DNA of 62,855 nt from Clostridiales bacterium (lineage in GTDB: Bacteria > Bacillota > Clostridia > Saccharofermentanales > Saccharofermentanaceae). The stretch is taken from contig JAGAXM010000001.1 in assembly GCA_017940895.1 (NCBI GenBank), forward strand, positions 1 through 62,855. The letters are read 5' to 3'. Positions 7,983 to 16,889 of this stretch are shown here, one piece after another. Below the pieces are notes generated by a model. The model did no database searches. It worked only from the letters and a program-made list of their open reading frames with translations, and had not been told where the DNA came from. Position numbers and translations under genes: made by a program. Numbering within the stretch: the stretch's first letter is position 1; every line of letters starts with the position of its first letter.

Positions 7983-9521
7983 ATGAAGAAGATTATTGGT
8001 CGAGTATTGGTGGTATTGCCGCCGATCGCACTGCAGGTTTTATGGTATGTCCTCGCATTCGTATTACTTAATAAGATATTTAACGGCTATCTGCTGCAGG
8101 TTGTAACAATAGTCTTTACGGTACTTGCTGTACTGTTCGTAACTCACATCATCGGCAAAAGAGACGAGAGCTCATATAAATTGCTGTGGGCGATCGTCAT
8201 CGTCGGCTTCCCGATCCTCGGCGCCATCCTGTATCTGACACTCGGGCACAAGAGCACCGGCACCAAGCTTAAGAAGAAACTCAATGCGACGTCGAAAGCG
8301 CTGATCGAAGGCAAGGAGATCAGTTCCGGGGATGAATTCGCTAAGATCAAGAATGACGATGTAAGGATCGGTCAGACTCTCGAATTCATCAACGATTCCA
8401 CTGGTTTCCCCGTATATAAGAACGGCACTTCCAAGTATTATCCGTTTGGCGAGGATATGTTCGCCGATATGTGTGAGGACTTGAAGAAAGCGCAGATGTT
8501 CGTATACATCGAGTACTTCATCATCCAGCGCGGTAAGTTCTGGGACACGATGGTGGATATCCTCGCGGAGCGTGCGGCTCACGGCGTCGATGTAAAAGTA
8601 ATGTACGATGACTTGGGAAGCATCGCGACTTATTCGGTCAAGGATATCCTCGATCTTAAGGACAAGGGTATCATGTGCATTCCGTTCAACCCTTTCTTCC
8701 TCATCAAGTCACAGCTTAACAACAGAGATCACAGAAAGATCATGGTCATCGACGGTCAGGTCGCTTACAGCGGCGGCGTAAATCTCGCGGATGAGTACAT
8801 CAATGAGATTCACCCGTTCGGCAGATGGAAGGACATCGGCTTCCGTATCACGGGTGATGCCGTTAAGTCCTACACATACATGTTCGTAGAATTCTGGAAT
8901 GCATTCGTTAAGGAAGAAGACAAGAAGATCGATGCGTTCCTCATCAAGTTCCCCGAGGTCACATATGAGAAGGATAACGGCTATATCCTGCCTTACTACG
9001 ATTCACCGATGAGGGATGAACATACGAGTAATATTCTTTTCGCAGAGATGCTGTCGTCCGCGACGGATTATGTGTGGTTCTACACGCCGTACCTGATGCT
9101 CGGAGATGCGCTTTTTGATGCGTTCATAAGGGCTGCGAGAAGAGGCGTCGATGTCAGGATCATCATGCCCGGCATCCCCGATAAGAAGCTCGTTTACAGG
9201 CTGTCGAGAAGTTACTACCCCGACCTTGTGAAGGCGGGTGTCAAAGTCTATGAGTACACGCCGGGATTCGTTCACGCGAAGGGCTTTATCGCAGACGGCA
9301 AGGTGTGCGGCATCGGAACGGTCAACCTCGACTACAGAAGCCTGTTCCTGCACTTCGAGTGCAACTCCGTGTTCTATAAGGCGGACATCATAGACGAGAT
9401 CAAGAAGGATTATCTCAGTACTCTCGATGAGTGCAGATATGTTACGGAAAAGGACGTTAAGAAGAATGCTGTCGGCAGATTTGTTGATGACCTTCTGAAG
9501 GTGATCGCGCCGCTGCTGTAA
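7983..9521 (+). CDS. cls: Cardiolipin synthase, phospholipase D superfamily
   Basis: Cardiolipin synthase joins phosphatidylglycerol molecules to make cardiolipin in the membrane. Two or three N-terminal hydrophobic helices precede two HxKxxxxD motifs: HRKIMVIDGQ near residue 250 and HAKGFIADGK near residue 430. Each is followed by the usual Gly/Asn segment (GGVNLADEY, GTVNLDYRS). The length of 512 residues is standard for Firmicute ClsA-type enzymes. The ATG at 7983 is chosen because AAGGGGG lies about nine bases upstream; a TTG three codons earlier sits too close to that site. Confidence 0.9.
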   Translation: MKKIIGRVLVVLPPIALQVLWYVLAFVLLNKIFNGYLLQVVTIVFTVLAVLFVTHIIGKRDESSYKLLWAIVIVGFPILGAILYLTLGHKSTGTKLKKKLNATSKALIEGKEISSGDEFAKIKNDDVRIGQTLEFINDSTGFPVYKNGTSKYYPFGEDMFADMCEDLKKAQMFVYIEYFIIQRGKFWDTMVDILAERAAHGVDVKVMYDDLGSIATYSVKDILDLKDKGIMCIPFNPFFLIKSQLNNRDHRKIMVIDGQVAYSGGVNLADEYINEIHPFGRWKDIGFRITGDAVKSYTYMFVEFWNAFVKEEDKKIDAFLIKFPEVTYEKDNGYILPYYDSPMRDEHTSNILFAEMLSSATDYVWFYTPYLMLGDALFDAFIRAARRGVDVRIIMPGIPDKKLVYRLSRSYYPDLVKAGVKVYEYTPGFVHAKGFIADGKVCGIGTVNLDYRSLFLHFECNSVFYKADIIDEIKKDYLSTLDECRYVTEKDVKKNAVGRFVDDLLKVIAPLL

Positions 9522-9541
9522 TTTAAGACCGGGAGGTCGGG

Positions 9542-11236
9542 ATGGATATGATGAAATTGCGAAAAACAATGGCAGCCGCACTCGCGGTATGCTTACTCGG
9601 AAGCACCGCAGGGTGCAACAGGGAAGAGCCGATCGATACATCGGCGATAGAGACTATACCCGCGAGGTTTATCGATGCGCTCGCGACGGACAATGCGTCG
9701 GCGATGATATCGATAACGCGTGATTACGATTATGCCGAAGATACTGAAGGCATCAGGCTCGGCATGGGCGATTACTACGATCTGTTCGAGCATTTTGTAT
9801 CGCTTACCGAGATCACCGAGTTCGGGGAGATCGTACTCGATGAGGTAGAAGAGGGGCAGGAACAGACCGCCGAGGTCGATGTCACTTTCTCGTATGTGGA
9901 TACGGATCGTCTGGTCTCAAGTTTCCCGAATGAATACCGTACGCGCGATCAGCTTATCGAAGATCTTGATTCTTGCGCGGATCGTAAAGAGAAGACATTC
10001 ACTCTCGAATTCGTGCGTAATTCGATCACCGGCGACTGGTTCTTGTATAAGCAGTCTGCGGAGAAGATCACGGATCTTCTGTGGGGCAGGATGCGTGAGC
10101 TGCCGTACCCGGTCGAGATTTCTCCCGAGGAGGCGCGTGCTAACTTCGAGCAGTTTATAGACGACCTCGCGACACAGGGCCATACGGATCTTAATGTCGG
10201 ACTCGAAGAGAGTGATATCAGAGTCTATGATCCCATCGTCACAAGAGGTCATGGCAGTCAGACTCAGGCTGCCGTTGACAGCTTTGTTCAGGCTTACTAC
10301 ACCTACATTCTCGATCACGATCATGAGATAGAAGAGGTAGAGCCTTACCATTACATACTTCACGGTTCGGCCCCTTCTAATACGGAACTGTCTGCTGCTA
10401 TCAATACTGATGATTTTCTTGCCGAGTTTTACAGTAACTTCGTAAGGTATCACACATGGATCGATACATCTTATCTTGACGAAGTCATGTGGGACCGCCA
10501 GTCTGCGCTGATTTACGATACGCTCACGGAAGCGGTCGAAGACTGCAGTGAGGAAGATTTTGATCTCGAGGTCGAAGCATATGCTTACGGATCGGTGGAG
10601 ACGTTGTTTGGAATCGAAAGTGAAGTAATTATCGTGCCCGCCGTATCCATATATGAAGTGGAACACAGCGTAAACTGGAACCGCATGGAAAGCTGCATGA
10701 CAGAGGCTCTCGACAGGCTGCTTGCGAACGGCGAGATCAGCGAGACGGAGTATGATGCATGGATCAGGGATCTTACGCCGGAGAACTACGGTTATTCCGA
10801 GTCGGATTCTTCTGTAAGTTCTTTGGGTCACCCAAACCAGGCGGTAGGCACTTATGAGCAGGTTCCCGAATGGTGCGAGGACGAAAGTATTGTATACGGT
10901 TATTCATATCCCGATCAGTTCGGCGTCTGGATGTTCTACAGCAAGGAGCCCGGATACCTTGATACTGTCGCTTACTATATCGATGCGAACGGCATTTGGA
11001 TCACCAATTATTTCGACTGCGACTTCGACGCGGGAACGGATCTTGAGGTCGACTGGTGGATCGACGGCGAGCAGGTCGTCGATGCCGAATATTACACGGT
11101 CGAAGAGGACGGCACGACTGAGGTCGAGGTCTTTCTGCCTATAGATCATCCTTATGATATCGACGAGTGCGAGATGCGTCTGTGGCTGCCCGGGCATTCA
11201 TACGTCATCTCATATGTAACGCTGACAGTCAGCTGA
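9542..11236 (+). CDS. Large secreted lipoprotein of unknown function
   Basis: The N terminus KLRKTMAAALAVCLLGSTAGC is a lipoprotein signal with a lipobox ending at Cys25, so the mature protein is probably anchored outside the membrane. The remaining 540 residues are very acidic and rich in Asp, Glu, Tyr and Trp. A DUF-like, NTF2-like half (residues about 35-185) is followed by a central region and a C-terminal beta-rich part (about 450-564). A GGGAGG site precedes the ATG by five bases, and cls ends 20 bases upstream, so the two may share a transcript. I do not recognise a specific family. Confidence 0.72.
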   Translation: MDMMKLRKTMAAALAVCLLGSTAGCNREEPIDTSAIETIPARFIDALATDNASAMISITRDYDYAEDTEGIRLGMGDYYDLFEHFVSLTEITEFGEIVLDEVEEGQEQTAEVDVTFSYVDTDRLVSSFPNEYRTRDQLIEDLDSCADRKEKTFTLEFVRNSITGDWFLYKQSAEKITDLLWGRMRELPYPVEISPEEARANFEQFIDDLATQGHTDLNVGLEESDIRVYDPIVTRGHGSQTQAAVDSFVQAYYTYILDHDHEIEEVEPYHYILHGSAPSNTELSAAINTDDFLAEFYSNFVRYHTWIDTSYLDEVMWDRQSALIYDTLTEAVEDCSEEDFDLEVEAYAYGSVETLFGIESEVIIVPAVSIYEVEHSVNWNRMESCMTEALDRLLANGEISETEYDAWIRDLTPENYGYSESDSSVSSLGHPNQAVGTYEQVPEWCEDESIVYGYSYPDQFGVWMFYSKEPGYLDTVAYYIDANGIWITNYFDCDFDAGTDLEVDWWIDGEQVVDAEYYTVEEDGTTEVEVFLPIDHPYDIDECEMRLWLPGHSYVISYVTLTVS

Positions 11237-11830
11237 TCATTTGATCATGTGATCGCCTTCGGTAAGTTCACCGAGTTCGATCGCATATGCTATCGCGCTG
11301 TCACACAGGTCTTTTACTTTGGGTGTGCTCGTCTTAAAGCCGAGTGATTTACCCGTCTCGCGGATCAGCGCTTCGCGCGGCATGCCAAACTGCGTGCGTG
11401 CAAGGAAGATCGCAGCGCAGGCGGCTTCTTCTATCGGCACCTGATCCGCATCTCTGTCACTCATGCATCTGTAAGTTTCAGGTATCCTCCAAGGCGATGT
11501 GGAGTCTTTCCATATGAATTGTCTGTCGCAGTCCGGAGCCTTGTTCAGAGTTATGTTCTGAATGGTTACGGAGTACTTCAGCAGCTTGATCAGGTAATCC
11601 GTGCGCTCCTTGACGGGCGGCGTCTTACGCTTGATCCCGCATGCTTCACACAGTCTGTCGGTAAGAAGATCGACGCTTAGCGGCGCTTCTGTATCAACGA
11701 CAGACTTCACAGCGGTTTTAAGGAGATCGATATTCTGCGGATCAGCGAACTGAGCCGCCGTAAGTACGGGCAGTGTGACCTGCGCTTTCTTGTAAGGAAC
11801 GGCAGGGTTATCCTGCAGAATTATTCGTTT
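11237..11830 (-). CDS. DUF3320 C-terminal domain of the Hhe-like gene, in the -1 frame
   Basis: This frame encodes the C-terminal DUF3320-type domain found at the end of DUF4011 helicases, seen as TEAPLSVDLLTDRLCEACG followed by a winged-helix-like tail. The frame is open from the A9 tract (11828-11836) to the stop at 11237, about 197 codons. It has no convincing start of its own: the first GTG, at 11710, lacks a ribosome site and lies inside the domain. It is therefore the displaced 3' end of the gene at 11821-15738, reached by a -1 shift, an extra A in the mRNA, or a sequencing indel. Confidence 0.7.
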   Translation of the reverse strand, partial: KRIILQDNPAVPYKKAQVTLPVLTAAQFADPQNIDLLKTAVKSVVDTEAPLSVDLLTDRLCEACGIKRKTPPVKERTDYLIKLLKYSVTIQNITLNKAPDCDRQFIWKDSTSPWRIPETYRCMSDRDADQVPIEEAACAAIFLARTQFGMPREALIRETGKSLGFKTSTPKVKDLCDSAIAYAIELGELTEGDHMIK

Positions 11831-14800
11831 TTTTTTGCGTCCTCGGCGGGCTGCGCGGGTGCCTCTGTCACGGCTTCCGCAGGCGCCGGTTCTTCTTCCT
11901 TCGGTGCTTCGACCTCGTTGATCTTATCAAGTATCGCCTTCATGACGGACTCGCTGTCTTCCCACCAGTCGATAGACCAGATCTTTATGGTCTTCCAGCC
12001 CAAGCCCTTAAGTATCGCAGGCTGCGCGATCTCGCGTGCGGTCGCTGTTGTGTGGCTTCCCGTGGCGGAGCCGTCGATGAGAATACCGAGACAGTAACTG
12101 TCGGAACCTGCCTTCTTCACGCCGATATCGACCTTGAAGCCGGACTTGCCGACGGACTTCTCCGTCTCGAAGCCTTCTTCATTGAGACGACTGCACATGC
12201 TGTCGATAATACCCGTAGAAGTCTTATGCGCAGTCTCGGAAGACGCGGCTGCTTTCAGATCCTCGCACCACAGATCATTTCCTTCTGCGTACATGAGGAA
12301 ACGGCGGAATGCCTTTACTCCTTCGGGTGTAGCTTCCGATATCTTGATCTGCTCGGGCTCGATGGAAGAGAAGACCTTCATCTCGCATCTCGATCTCGTA
12401 ACTGCAACGTTAAGTCTTCTCCAGCCGCCGTCTCTGTTAAGAGGACCGAAATTCATCGATACCTTGCCCTCGGGATCGGGACCGTAGCTTACGGAGAACA
12501 GGATCACATCGCGCTCGTCACCCTGGACGTTCTCGAGGTTCTTTATGAAGATCGGTTCCTCGCTTCCGAATGCCCATTTCTCGAAGTCCGCGTCTGTCCT
12601 GCATACCTCGTCGATCATGTCCTCGATAAGGTTCTGCTGCTGGATATTAAACGTTACGATACCGTGTGTAAGCTTGGAATTAACGGGATCCTTGGAACGT
12701 GCTACGAGTTCGTCAACCACGGCGCGTGCCTCAACTTCATTCGTGCGTGTCTTGCCGCTGTCGAATGTGCCCTGACACTTAACGAGATTAACGCGGGTCG
12801 TGATGTCATCGACAGACGGGAATGTATAGAGTTTGCTGTCGTAGAAAGCGCGGTTAGAGAATGTTATGAGGCTCTCGTGACGGCTTCTGTAGTGCCACAG
12901 GAGTCTGCTCTCGGGCATGCCGACCGCGAGGCAGTCATCGAGGATGCTCTCGAGGTCCTCAACATCGTAATTCTCGTCATCGAATACCTGCTCCTTGAAG
13001 AATGACGTCGGGGGCATCTGATTCGGGTCGCCTACGACGATCGCATCCTTGCCTCTCGCGAGCACGCCGACAGCCTTACATGTAGGTAATTGGCTCGCCT
13101 CGTCGAAAATAACCAGATCGAACATCGGATTCTCCGAAGGCTCAATAAACTGCGCGGCTGACATCGGGCTCATGAGCACGCAGGGCGTAAGCTCGAGCAC
13201 TACTTGGGAGACCTCTCGCATGAGGCTTCTTATGGATATTCCTCGTCCGTGGCTCTTGATCGCGCGCTGGAGCTTGCCGAGAGCCGAGTCTTTATTGGCT
13301 GTCTCCATATCGGGCATCATGGAACGCTGCGCGAGCTTCAGGCAGATATCCTGCCTTGTGACTGTCTCGAATTCGTCGCTCAATGCCTTGAGTTTCTTGA
13401 TCTTATCGTCGAATATGCTGCCGCTGAAGGTCCTTAACACCTCGGATCCGTCTATCGTCTTGCAGATAAGGAGTTTACTCCATGCCTTCATAAAGGCGGG
13501 GATAAGTGTCTCTTCGTTGACATCACCCTTGCCGAACGCCTCTATCAGCGCATGAAGCTTCAGGCTGTCGCACTTGGCGGAAGCACCGTTAAGTATGATC
13601 CTCGGCCTGATCGAGCTCTCGTTCGCGAGTATATCGTCTATTATGCTTCTGATTGAATTAAAGTCCGCGGAAGAAGTCGCGGGATCGAGCATGGTGATGC
13701 CGAGTCTGATTATTACCGCATCGCGTGCGGCGGCAAACTCGCTTCCTGCCGCCTTGAACTCGCCGAGTACCGCAGGTACGCCTGCAGCCGGGTCGAAGCC
13801 CATCGCGGAGAATTCATTCTTATAAGAAAGCAGCGCCTCGAGGTGTTTGCCGAGTTCGGATTCTGCATTTTGGGTCTTATCGTAGGGTTTAACATTGTTA
13901 TAAACCTTCTTCAAAGCCCCGCCGCGTAAGGGTCCCCACTTATTTGAGGCTGCCTCGTAGGATGCCTTCAGGGAAGCGGCATCGAGGGCGAGAAATTCCA
14001 TCGACCAGGTCTTCAGGATCGCGGTTCTCGCGGTTAAGAAACGGTCGATCTTGGCTGTGACTCTTCCCGCAGCGGCAATATCTGCTCCTGATTCGAGGGT
14101 AGGAAAGGCCGCTTTTACGGCATTAAATGCCTGCTCATACTTATCCGCGGCCGACTTCAGCGCGGAAAGCTCCGCTCCGAGTTTGATCTTGGTGTCCTGG
14201 CTGTACTCTGTTGCTTTGATATACGGAAGTTTGCCCGAAAGACCTCTTCCTGCGGCTATGAATTCCGCGAGAGCCGTTTCGGATGCGTTGATGCGCTCTT
14301 CCGTAAGTCCCTCTTCAAATCCGTTCTCGAGGAGGACGTCGGGAATCCCTTCATTCTCCGCATAGACATTAAGCATCTCATAAAGCGTGTAGCCGCAGGG
14401 TCTTACCGCAGTAAGCTCGTTGGTGTACGCTTTGAGTTCGTCTCTTCTGGTCTTAATATCTTCCTGCTTCTTCTGATAGTCAGGATCGGTTACGGTGGTG
14501 TGGCGCACCTCGTATGCTTCCTTAAGCTGGTCGAGGACGTAACCTTTTCGTACTTTGTTGGAGTGAAGTTCGAGGCAGAACGGAGCCAGACCGATCTTGC
14601 TTAAACGCGCGTAAACCACGTCGAGCGCCGCCTTCTTCTCCGCGGCGAAAAGCACTTTCTGCCCGTTCGCGACAGCGTTTGCAATGATGGACGTGATCGT
14701 CTGCGACTTACCGGTTCCCGGAGGACCGTGAAGCACGAAGCTTGCGCTTTCTACCGTGTCATCCTCGTTCTTGTGAGAGGCTTTATAAATCGCATAAAGC

Positions 14801-15738
14801 TGTGATGAATCCGCGGAGATGGGAAGATAGACCCTGGACTCGTCGTCGAAGCCTTTTCCCTCCTTCTCCATGTCCTCGTATTCCCAAGTAAGACGGCCTT
14901 CTATGAGGCTGTTTACAATCTTGTTGGATGCGATCTCGTCGCGGTAGTTATGAAGGTCGTGCCACATAACGAACTGCGAGAACTTGAACATGCCGAGTAC
15001 GCAGGCGTCTATGATCTCCCAATCGGGCTTACTTACGAGAGCGCCCTTCAATGTATCGAAGACGCCCTGCACGTTGATGCCGTGCTCGTCGGAAGGGACT
15101 TCGCCCTCGAGCTCGGGGATCAGGATGTCAAAGTCCTGCTTGAGCTTCTCGAGAAGCGTGATGTTAACGACCGCATCATCGTCGATCTTACGCATGACGT
15201 AGCGGCCGACGCCGAATTTACGTACCAATTCGACCGGCACGAGGACTACAGGAGCATAGCAGTCGGATTCCTTCTTATCGTCGGTCCACTTAAGGAAGCC
15301 GCACGCGAGGAAGAGTGTGCCCGCGCCGTCCTCATCGAGGGCATTACGGGACTCTCTGTAGAGTTTCTTGAGTCTGTCTTCGAGATCCTGTGTGGGCAGG
15401 GCAGAGTAGAGTTTCTTATCCGCGTTGCCTTTGTTCAGGATCTCATTGAAGCTTTCTGTGTCGACCAGATCCGGAAGTTCGTATTCCTTCGCAGGGATGG
15501 CGGGCTGCTTCTCGCCGCTGTCCGTCTCCTTGTCGCCCGCTTCGATGCGGGATACTATCGAGTACTCTTTGTTTTCCGAGATGTCGTCTTCGACGGAGCA
15601 CGATGAAGTTACCAGGAGCGGCACCGTGCTGCCTTTCATCTTCACATTAAGAAGTGCGTTACGTGTCGTGAGATCAAGAAGCTTGCGCTCCCACAGATCG
15701 AACTTATCCTTGCCTTTGGAAGATGTGTTCTCGGACAT
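11821..15738 (-). CDS. DUF4011 helicase-nuclease protein, Hhe-like candidate antiphage protein
   Basis: The zero-frame product is about 1305 residues and joins several domains. DUF4011 comes first (FDLWERKLLDLTTRNALLN). A superfamily 1 helicase follows, with Walker A GPPGTGKSQT, Walker B IFDEASQLPT, GDPNQMPPT, and late helicase motifs VQGDERDVILFS and LNVAVTRSR. A PD-(D/E)XK (MTES/Vsr-like) nuclease comes last (FKVDIGV ... LGILIDG). Relatives end in DUF3320; here the zero frame stops after an Ala/Glu/Pro-rich tail and DUF3320 follows in the -1 frame. The start at 15738 (MSENTSS) has an AAGGAG site. From memory, proteins of this layout were reported as an antiphage gene (hhe). It stands alone, with no obvious partner. 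Confidence 0.85.
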   Translation of the reverse strand: MSENTSSKGKDKFDLWERKLLDLTTRNALLNVKMKGSTVPLLVTSSCSVEDDISENKEYSIVSRIEAGDKETDSGEKQPAIPAKEYELPDLVDTESFNEILNKGNADKKLYSALPTQDLEDRLKKLYRESRNALDEDGAGTLFLACGFLKWTDDKKESDCYAPVVLVPVELVRKFGVGRYVMRKIDDDAVVNITLLEKLKQDFDILIPELEGEVPSDEHGINVQGVFDTLKGALVSKPDWEIIDACVLGMFKFSQFVMWHDLHNYRDEIASNKIVNSLIEGRLTWEYEDMEKEGKGFDDESRVYLPISADSSQLYAIYKASHKNEDDTVESASFVLHGPPGTGKSQTITSIIANAVANGQKVLFAAEKKAALDVVYARLSKIGLAPFCLELHSNKVRKGYVLDQLKEAYEVRHTTVTDPDYQKKQEDIKTRRDELKAYTNELTAVRPCGYTLYEMLNVYAENEGIPDVLLENGFEEGLTEERINASETALAEFIAAGRGLSGKLPYIKATEYSQDTKIKLGAELSALKSAADKYEQAFNAVKAAFPTLESGADIAAAGRVTAKIDRFLTARTAILKTWSMEFLALDAASLKASYEAASNKWGPLRGGALKKVYNNVKPYDKTQNAESELGKHLEALLSYKNEFSAMGFDPAAGVPAVLGEFKAAGSEFAAARDAVIIRLGITMLDPATSSADFNSIRSIIDDILANESSIRPRIILNGASAKCDSLKLHALIEAFGKGDVNEETLIPAFMKAWSKLLICKTIDGSEVLRTFSGSIFDDKIKKLKALSDEFETVTRQDICLKLAQRSMMPDMETANKDSALGKLQRAIKSHGRGISIRSLMREVSQVVLELTPCVLMSPMSAAQFIEPSENPMFDLVIFDEASQLPTCKAVGVLARGKDAIVVGDPNQMPPTSFFKEQVFDDENYDVEDLESILDDCLAVGMPESRLLWHYRSRHESLITFSNRAFYDSKLYTFPSVDDITTRVNLVKCQGTFDSGKTRTNEVEARAVVDELVARSKDPVNSKLTHGIVTFNIQQQNLIEDMIDEVCRTDADFEKWAFGSEEPIFIKNLENVQGDERDVILFSVSYGPDPEGKVSMNFGPLNRDGGWRRLNVAVTRSRCEMKVFSSIEPEQIKISEATPEGVKAFRRFLMYAEGNDLWCEDLKAAASSETAHKTSTGIIDSMCSRLNEEGFETEKSVGKSGFKVDIGVKKAGSDSYCLGILIDGSATGSHTTATAREIAQPAILKGLGWKTIKIWSIDWWEDSESVMKAILDKINEVEAPKEEEPAPAEAVTEAPAQPAEDAKKNE
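11828..11836 (-). promoter_or_regulatory. Nine-A tract, likely -1 frameshift or slippage site
   Basis: On the coding strand the 3' end reads GACGC, nine A, CGAATAA. The tract contains an A AAA AAA slippery heptamer in the frame of the upstream helicase. The zero frame stops at TAA eight bases later (11821). A -1 shift continues into DUF3320. A short hairpin, GCAGG-ATAAC-CCTGC (11802-11816), follows. Confidence 0.55.
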
Positions 15739-15814
15739 AGTCTTTCTCCTTATTCCGCTTAAGTGAGCAGTTACATTATAATATAAAAAATACTTCAGAT
15801 TAACGGGAGCGCAC

Positions 15815-16525
15815 GTGGCAGAGCGGATGACGGGTCTTGTTTTCGACATTGACGACACACTTTACAGCAGGCAGGACCTGTTCGTTAAGGCTGCGGAGTC
15901 TGTGCTTGGGGTTAACGTGGAGGATCCGCGCGAGTTTGTGCGCATCTTCTATGCCAAGAGCGATCTTAATACCGCCGAGCTTGAGGCGGGGTTCATCACC
16001 ACCCGCGAGTGCAACGGGTGGAGGTTCGAGGAGACTTTCATCGAAATGGGACTGCCCTTTGCTCCCGGCGACGGAGTGCTTGCTGCTGATGCTTACCTTG
16101 AACTTCAAAGCCACATGAGCCTTACGGAGGACATGAAGGCGCTGCTTTCTGCTCTTGCCTCGCGTGAAGACATCCTGCTCGGCGTGCTCACGGCAGGCGA
16201 GTCGGCACATCAGTGGAATAAGGTCGATATGCTGGGGGTGTGTACTTGGATCCAGCGCGCGAATATAATCGTGGCTGGCGATGTGGGCGTGAGCAAGCCC
16301 GATGTGAAGATATTCCGCCTGATGGAGGAACGGCTCGGGCTTGAGGCTTCCGATATGTGGATGATCGGCGACTCATACAAGCACGATATCAAAGGCGCGC
16401 TTGATGCCGGCTGGCATGCGGTATGGCTTAACCGCCGGAGTATCTCCGTTGACGGCCCGATGCCCGACTTCGAAGTGCTTGATGACGAGGATCTCGTCGG
16501 CACATTAAGGAGGGAGTTTCTGTGA
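15815..16525 (+). CDS. HAD-family hydrolase
   Basis: This 236-residue haloacid dehalogenase-like phosphatase has the nucleophile motif FDIDDTLY near the N terminus, a helical cap domain, SKPDVKIF with the conserved Lys near residue 160, and GDSYKHDIKGA near residue 188. Such enzymes usually remove phosphate from small metabolites; the substrate is unknown. The start is GTG at 15815 with GGGAG five bases upstream; an ATG four codons later is an alternative. Its stop overlaps the start of the next small gene. Confidence 0.85.
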   Translation: MAERMTGLVFDIDDTLYSRQDLFVKAAESVLGVNVEDPREFVRIFYAKSDLNTAELEAGFITTRECNGWRFEETFIEMGLPFAPGDGVLAADAYLELQSHMSLTEDMKALLSALASREDILLGVLTAGESAHQWNKVDMLGVCTWIQRANIIVAGDVGVSKPDVKIFRLMEERLGLEASDMWMIGDSYKHDIKGALDAGWHAVWLNRRSISVDGPMPDFEVLDDEDLVGTLRREFL

Positions 16526-16737
16526 TTTTCGGCAAGAAGAAAGACAAAACGCCCTCATATGACAAAGAACATGAGGTCCCGGCCCTTAAAAGCAGCATCT
16601 GCACAGGCGAGCAGACCGCGGGCTTTCTTAACCTTGAGACCAATAAATACCGCGATGTTATGCTTATCAAATCCCCCGCAGATCTTGAGCTCTTCAAGCG
16701 CACTTACGGCGTGGATGAGCTGAAGAAGATCTACTGA
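16522..16737 (+). CDS. Small hypothetical protein coupled to HAD gene
   Basis: This 71-residue soluble protein is unrecognised. It begins with a basic segment (MIFGKKKDKTPSYDKEHE) and ends YGVDELKKIY. Translation starts at GTG in a GTGA overlap with the HAD stop, with AGGAGGGAG upstream, so the two proteins are coupled. It converges with the FeoB-associated gene and overlaps its 3' end by seven bases. Confidence 0.6.
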   Translation: MIFGKKKDKTPSYDKEHEVPALKSSICTGEQTAGFLNLETNKYRDVMLIKSPADLELFKRTYGVDELKKIY

Positions 16738-16883
16738 TCTTTTGTCGTGCACGAATCACAGTAAGGACATGAAGAGCACGAACTGTGACAGCCGCCTTTC
16801 TTCTTGTTGCGTACAATGCTTAATACTGCAAGTACTACGCAGACAGCAATTATACCGATGATGATGTAATCCCAGATGTTCAT
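16731..16883 (-). CDS. FeoB-associated Cys-rich membrane peptide
   Basis: This 50-residue peptide starts MNIWDYIIIGIIAVCVV, with one transmembrane helix (residues 5-24). A short basic stretch and a Cys-rich tail follow (CHSSCSSCPYCDSC, six Cys). This matches the FeoB_associated family, found next to FeoB genes in Firmicutes and thought to help iron transfer at the membrane. The ATG at 16883 lies seven bases after the feoB stop. It is the last gene of the reverse-strand DtxR-FeoAB operon. Confidence 0.82.
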   Translation of the reverse strand: MNIWDYIIIGIIAVCVVLAVLSIVRNKKKGGCHSSCSSCPYCDSCTTKDQ

Positions 16884-16889
16884 GAGAGA

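Noticed and set aside
9917..10831. Reverse open frame of 304 codons
   Set aside because: It is antisense to the lipoprotein gene, with no ribosome site and many Arg/Ile from mirrored codons.
11220..11260. Bidirectional terminator between the lipoprotein and DUF3320 frames
   Set aside because: GATCA repeats can pair but there is no T run on either side.
11237..11710. Independent 157-residue gene from the GTG at 11710
   Set aside because: There is no ribosome site, and the frame extends upstream to the A9 tract in continuity with the DUF3320 domain.
12052..13005. Forward open frame of 317 codons
   Set aside because: It is antisense to the helicase motifs of the Hhe-like gene.
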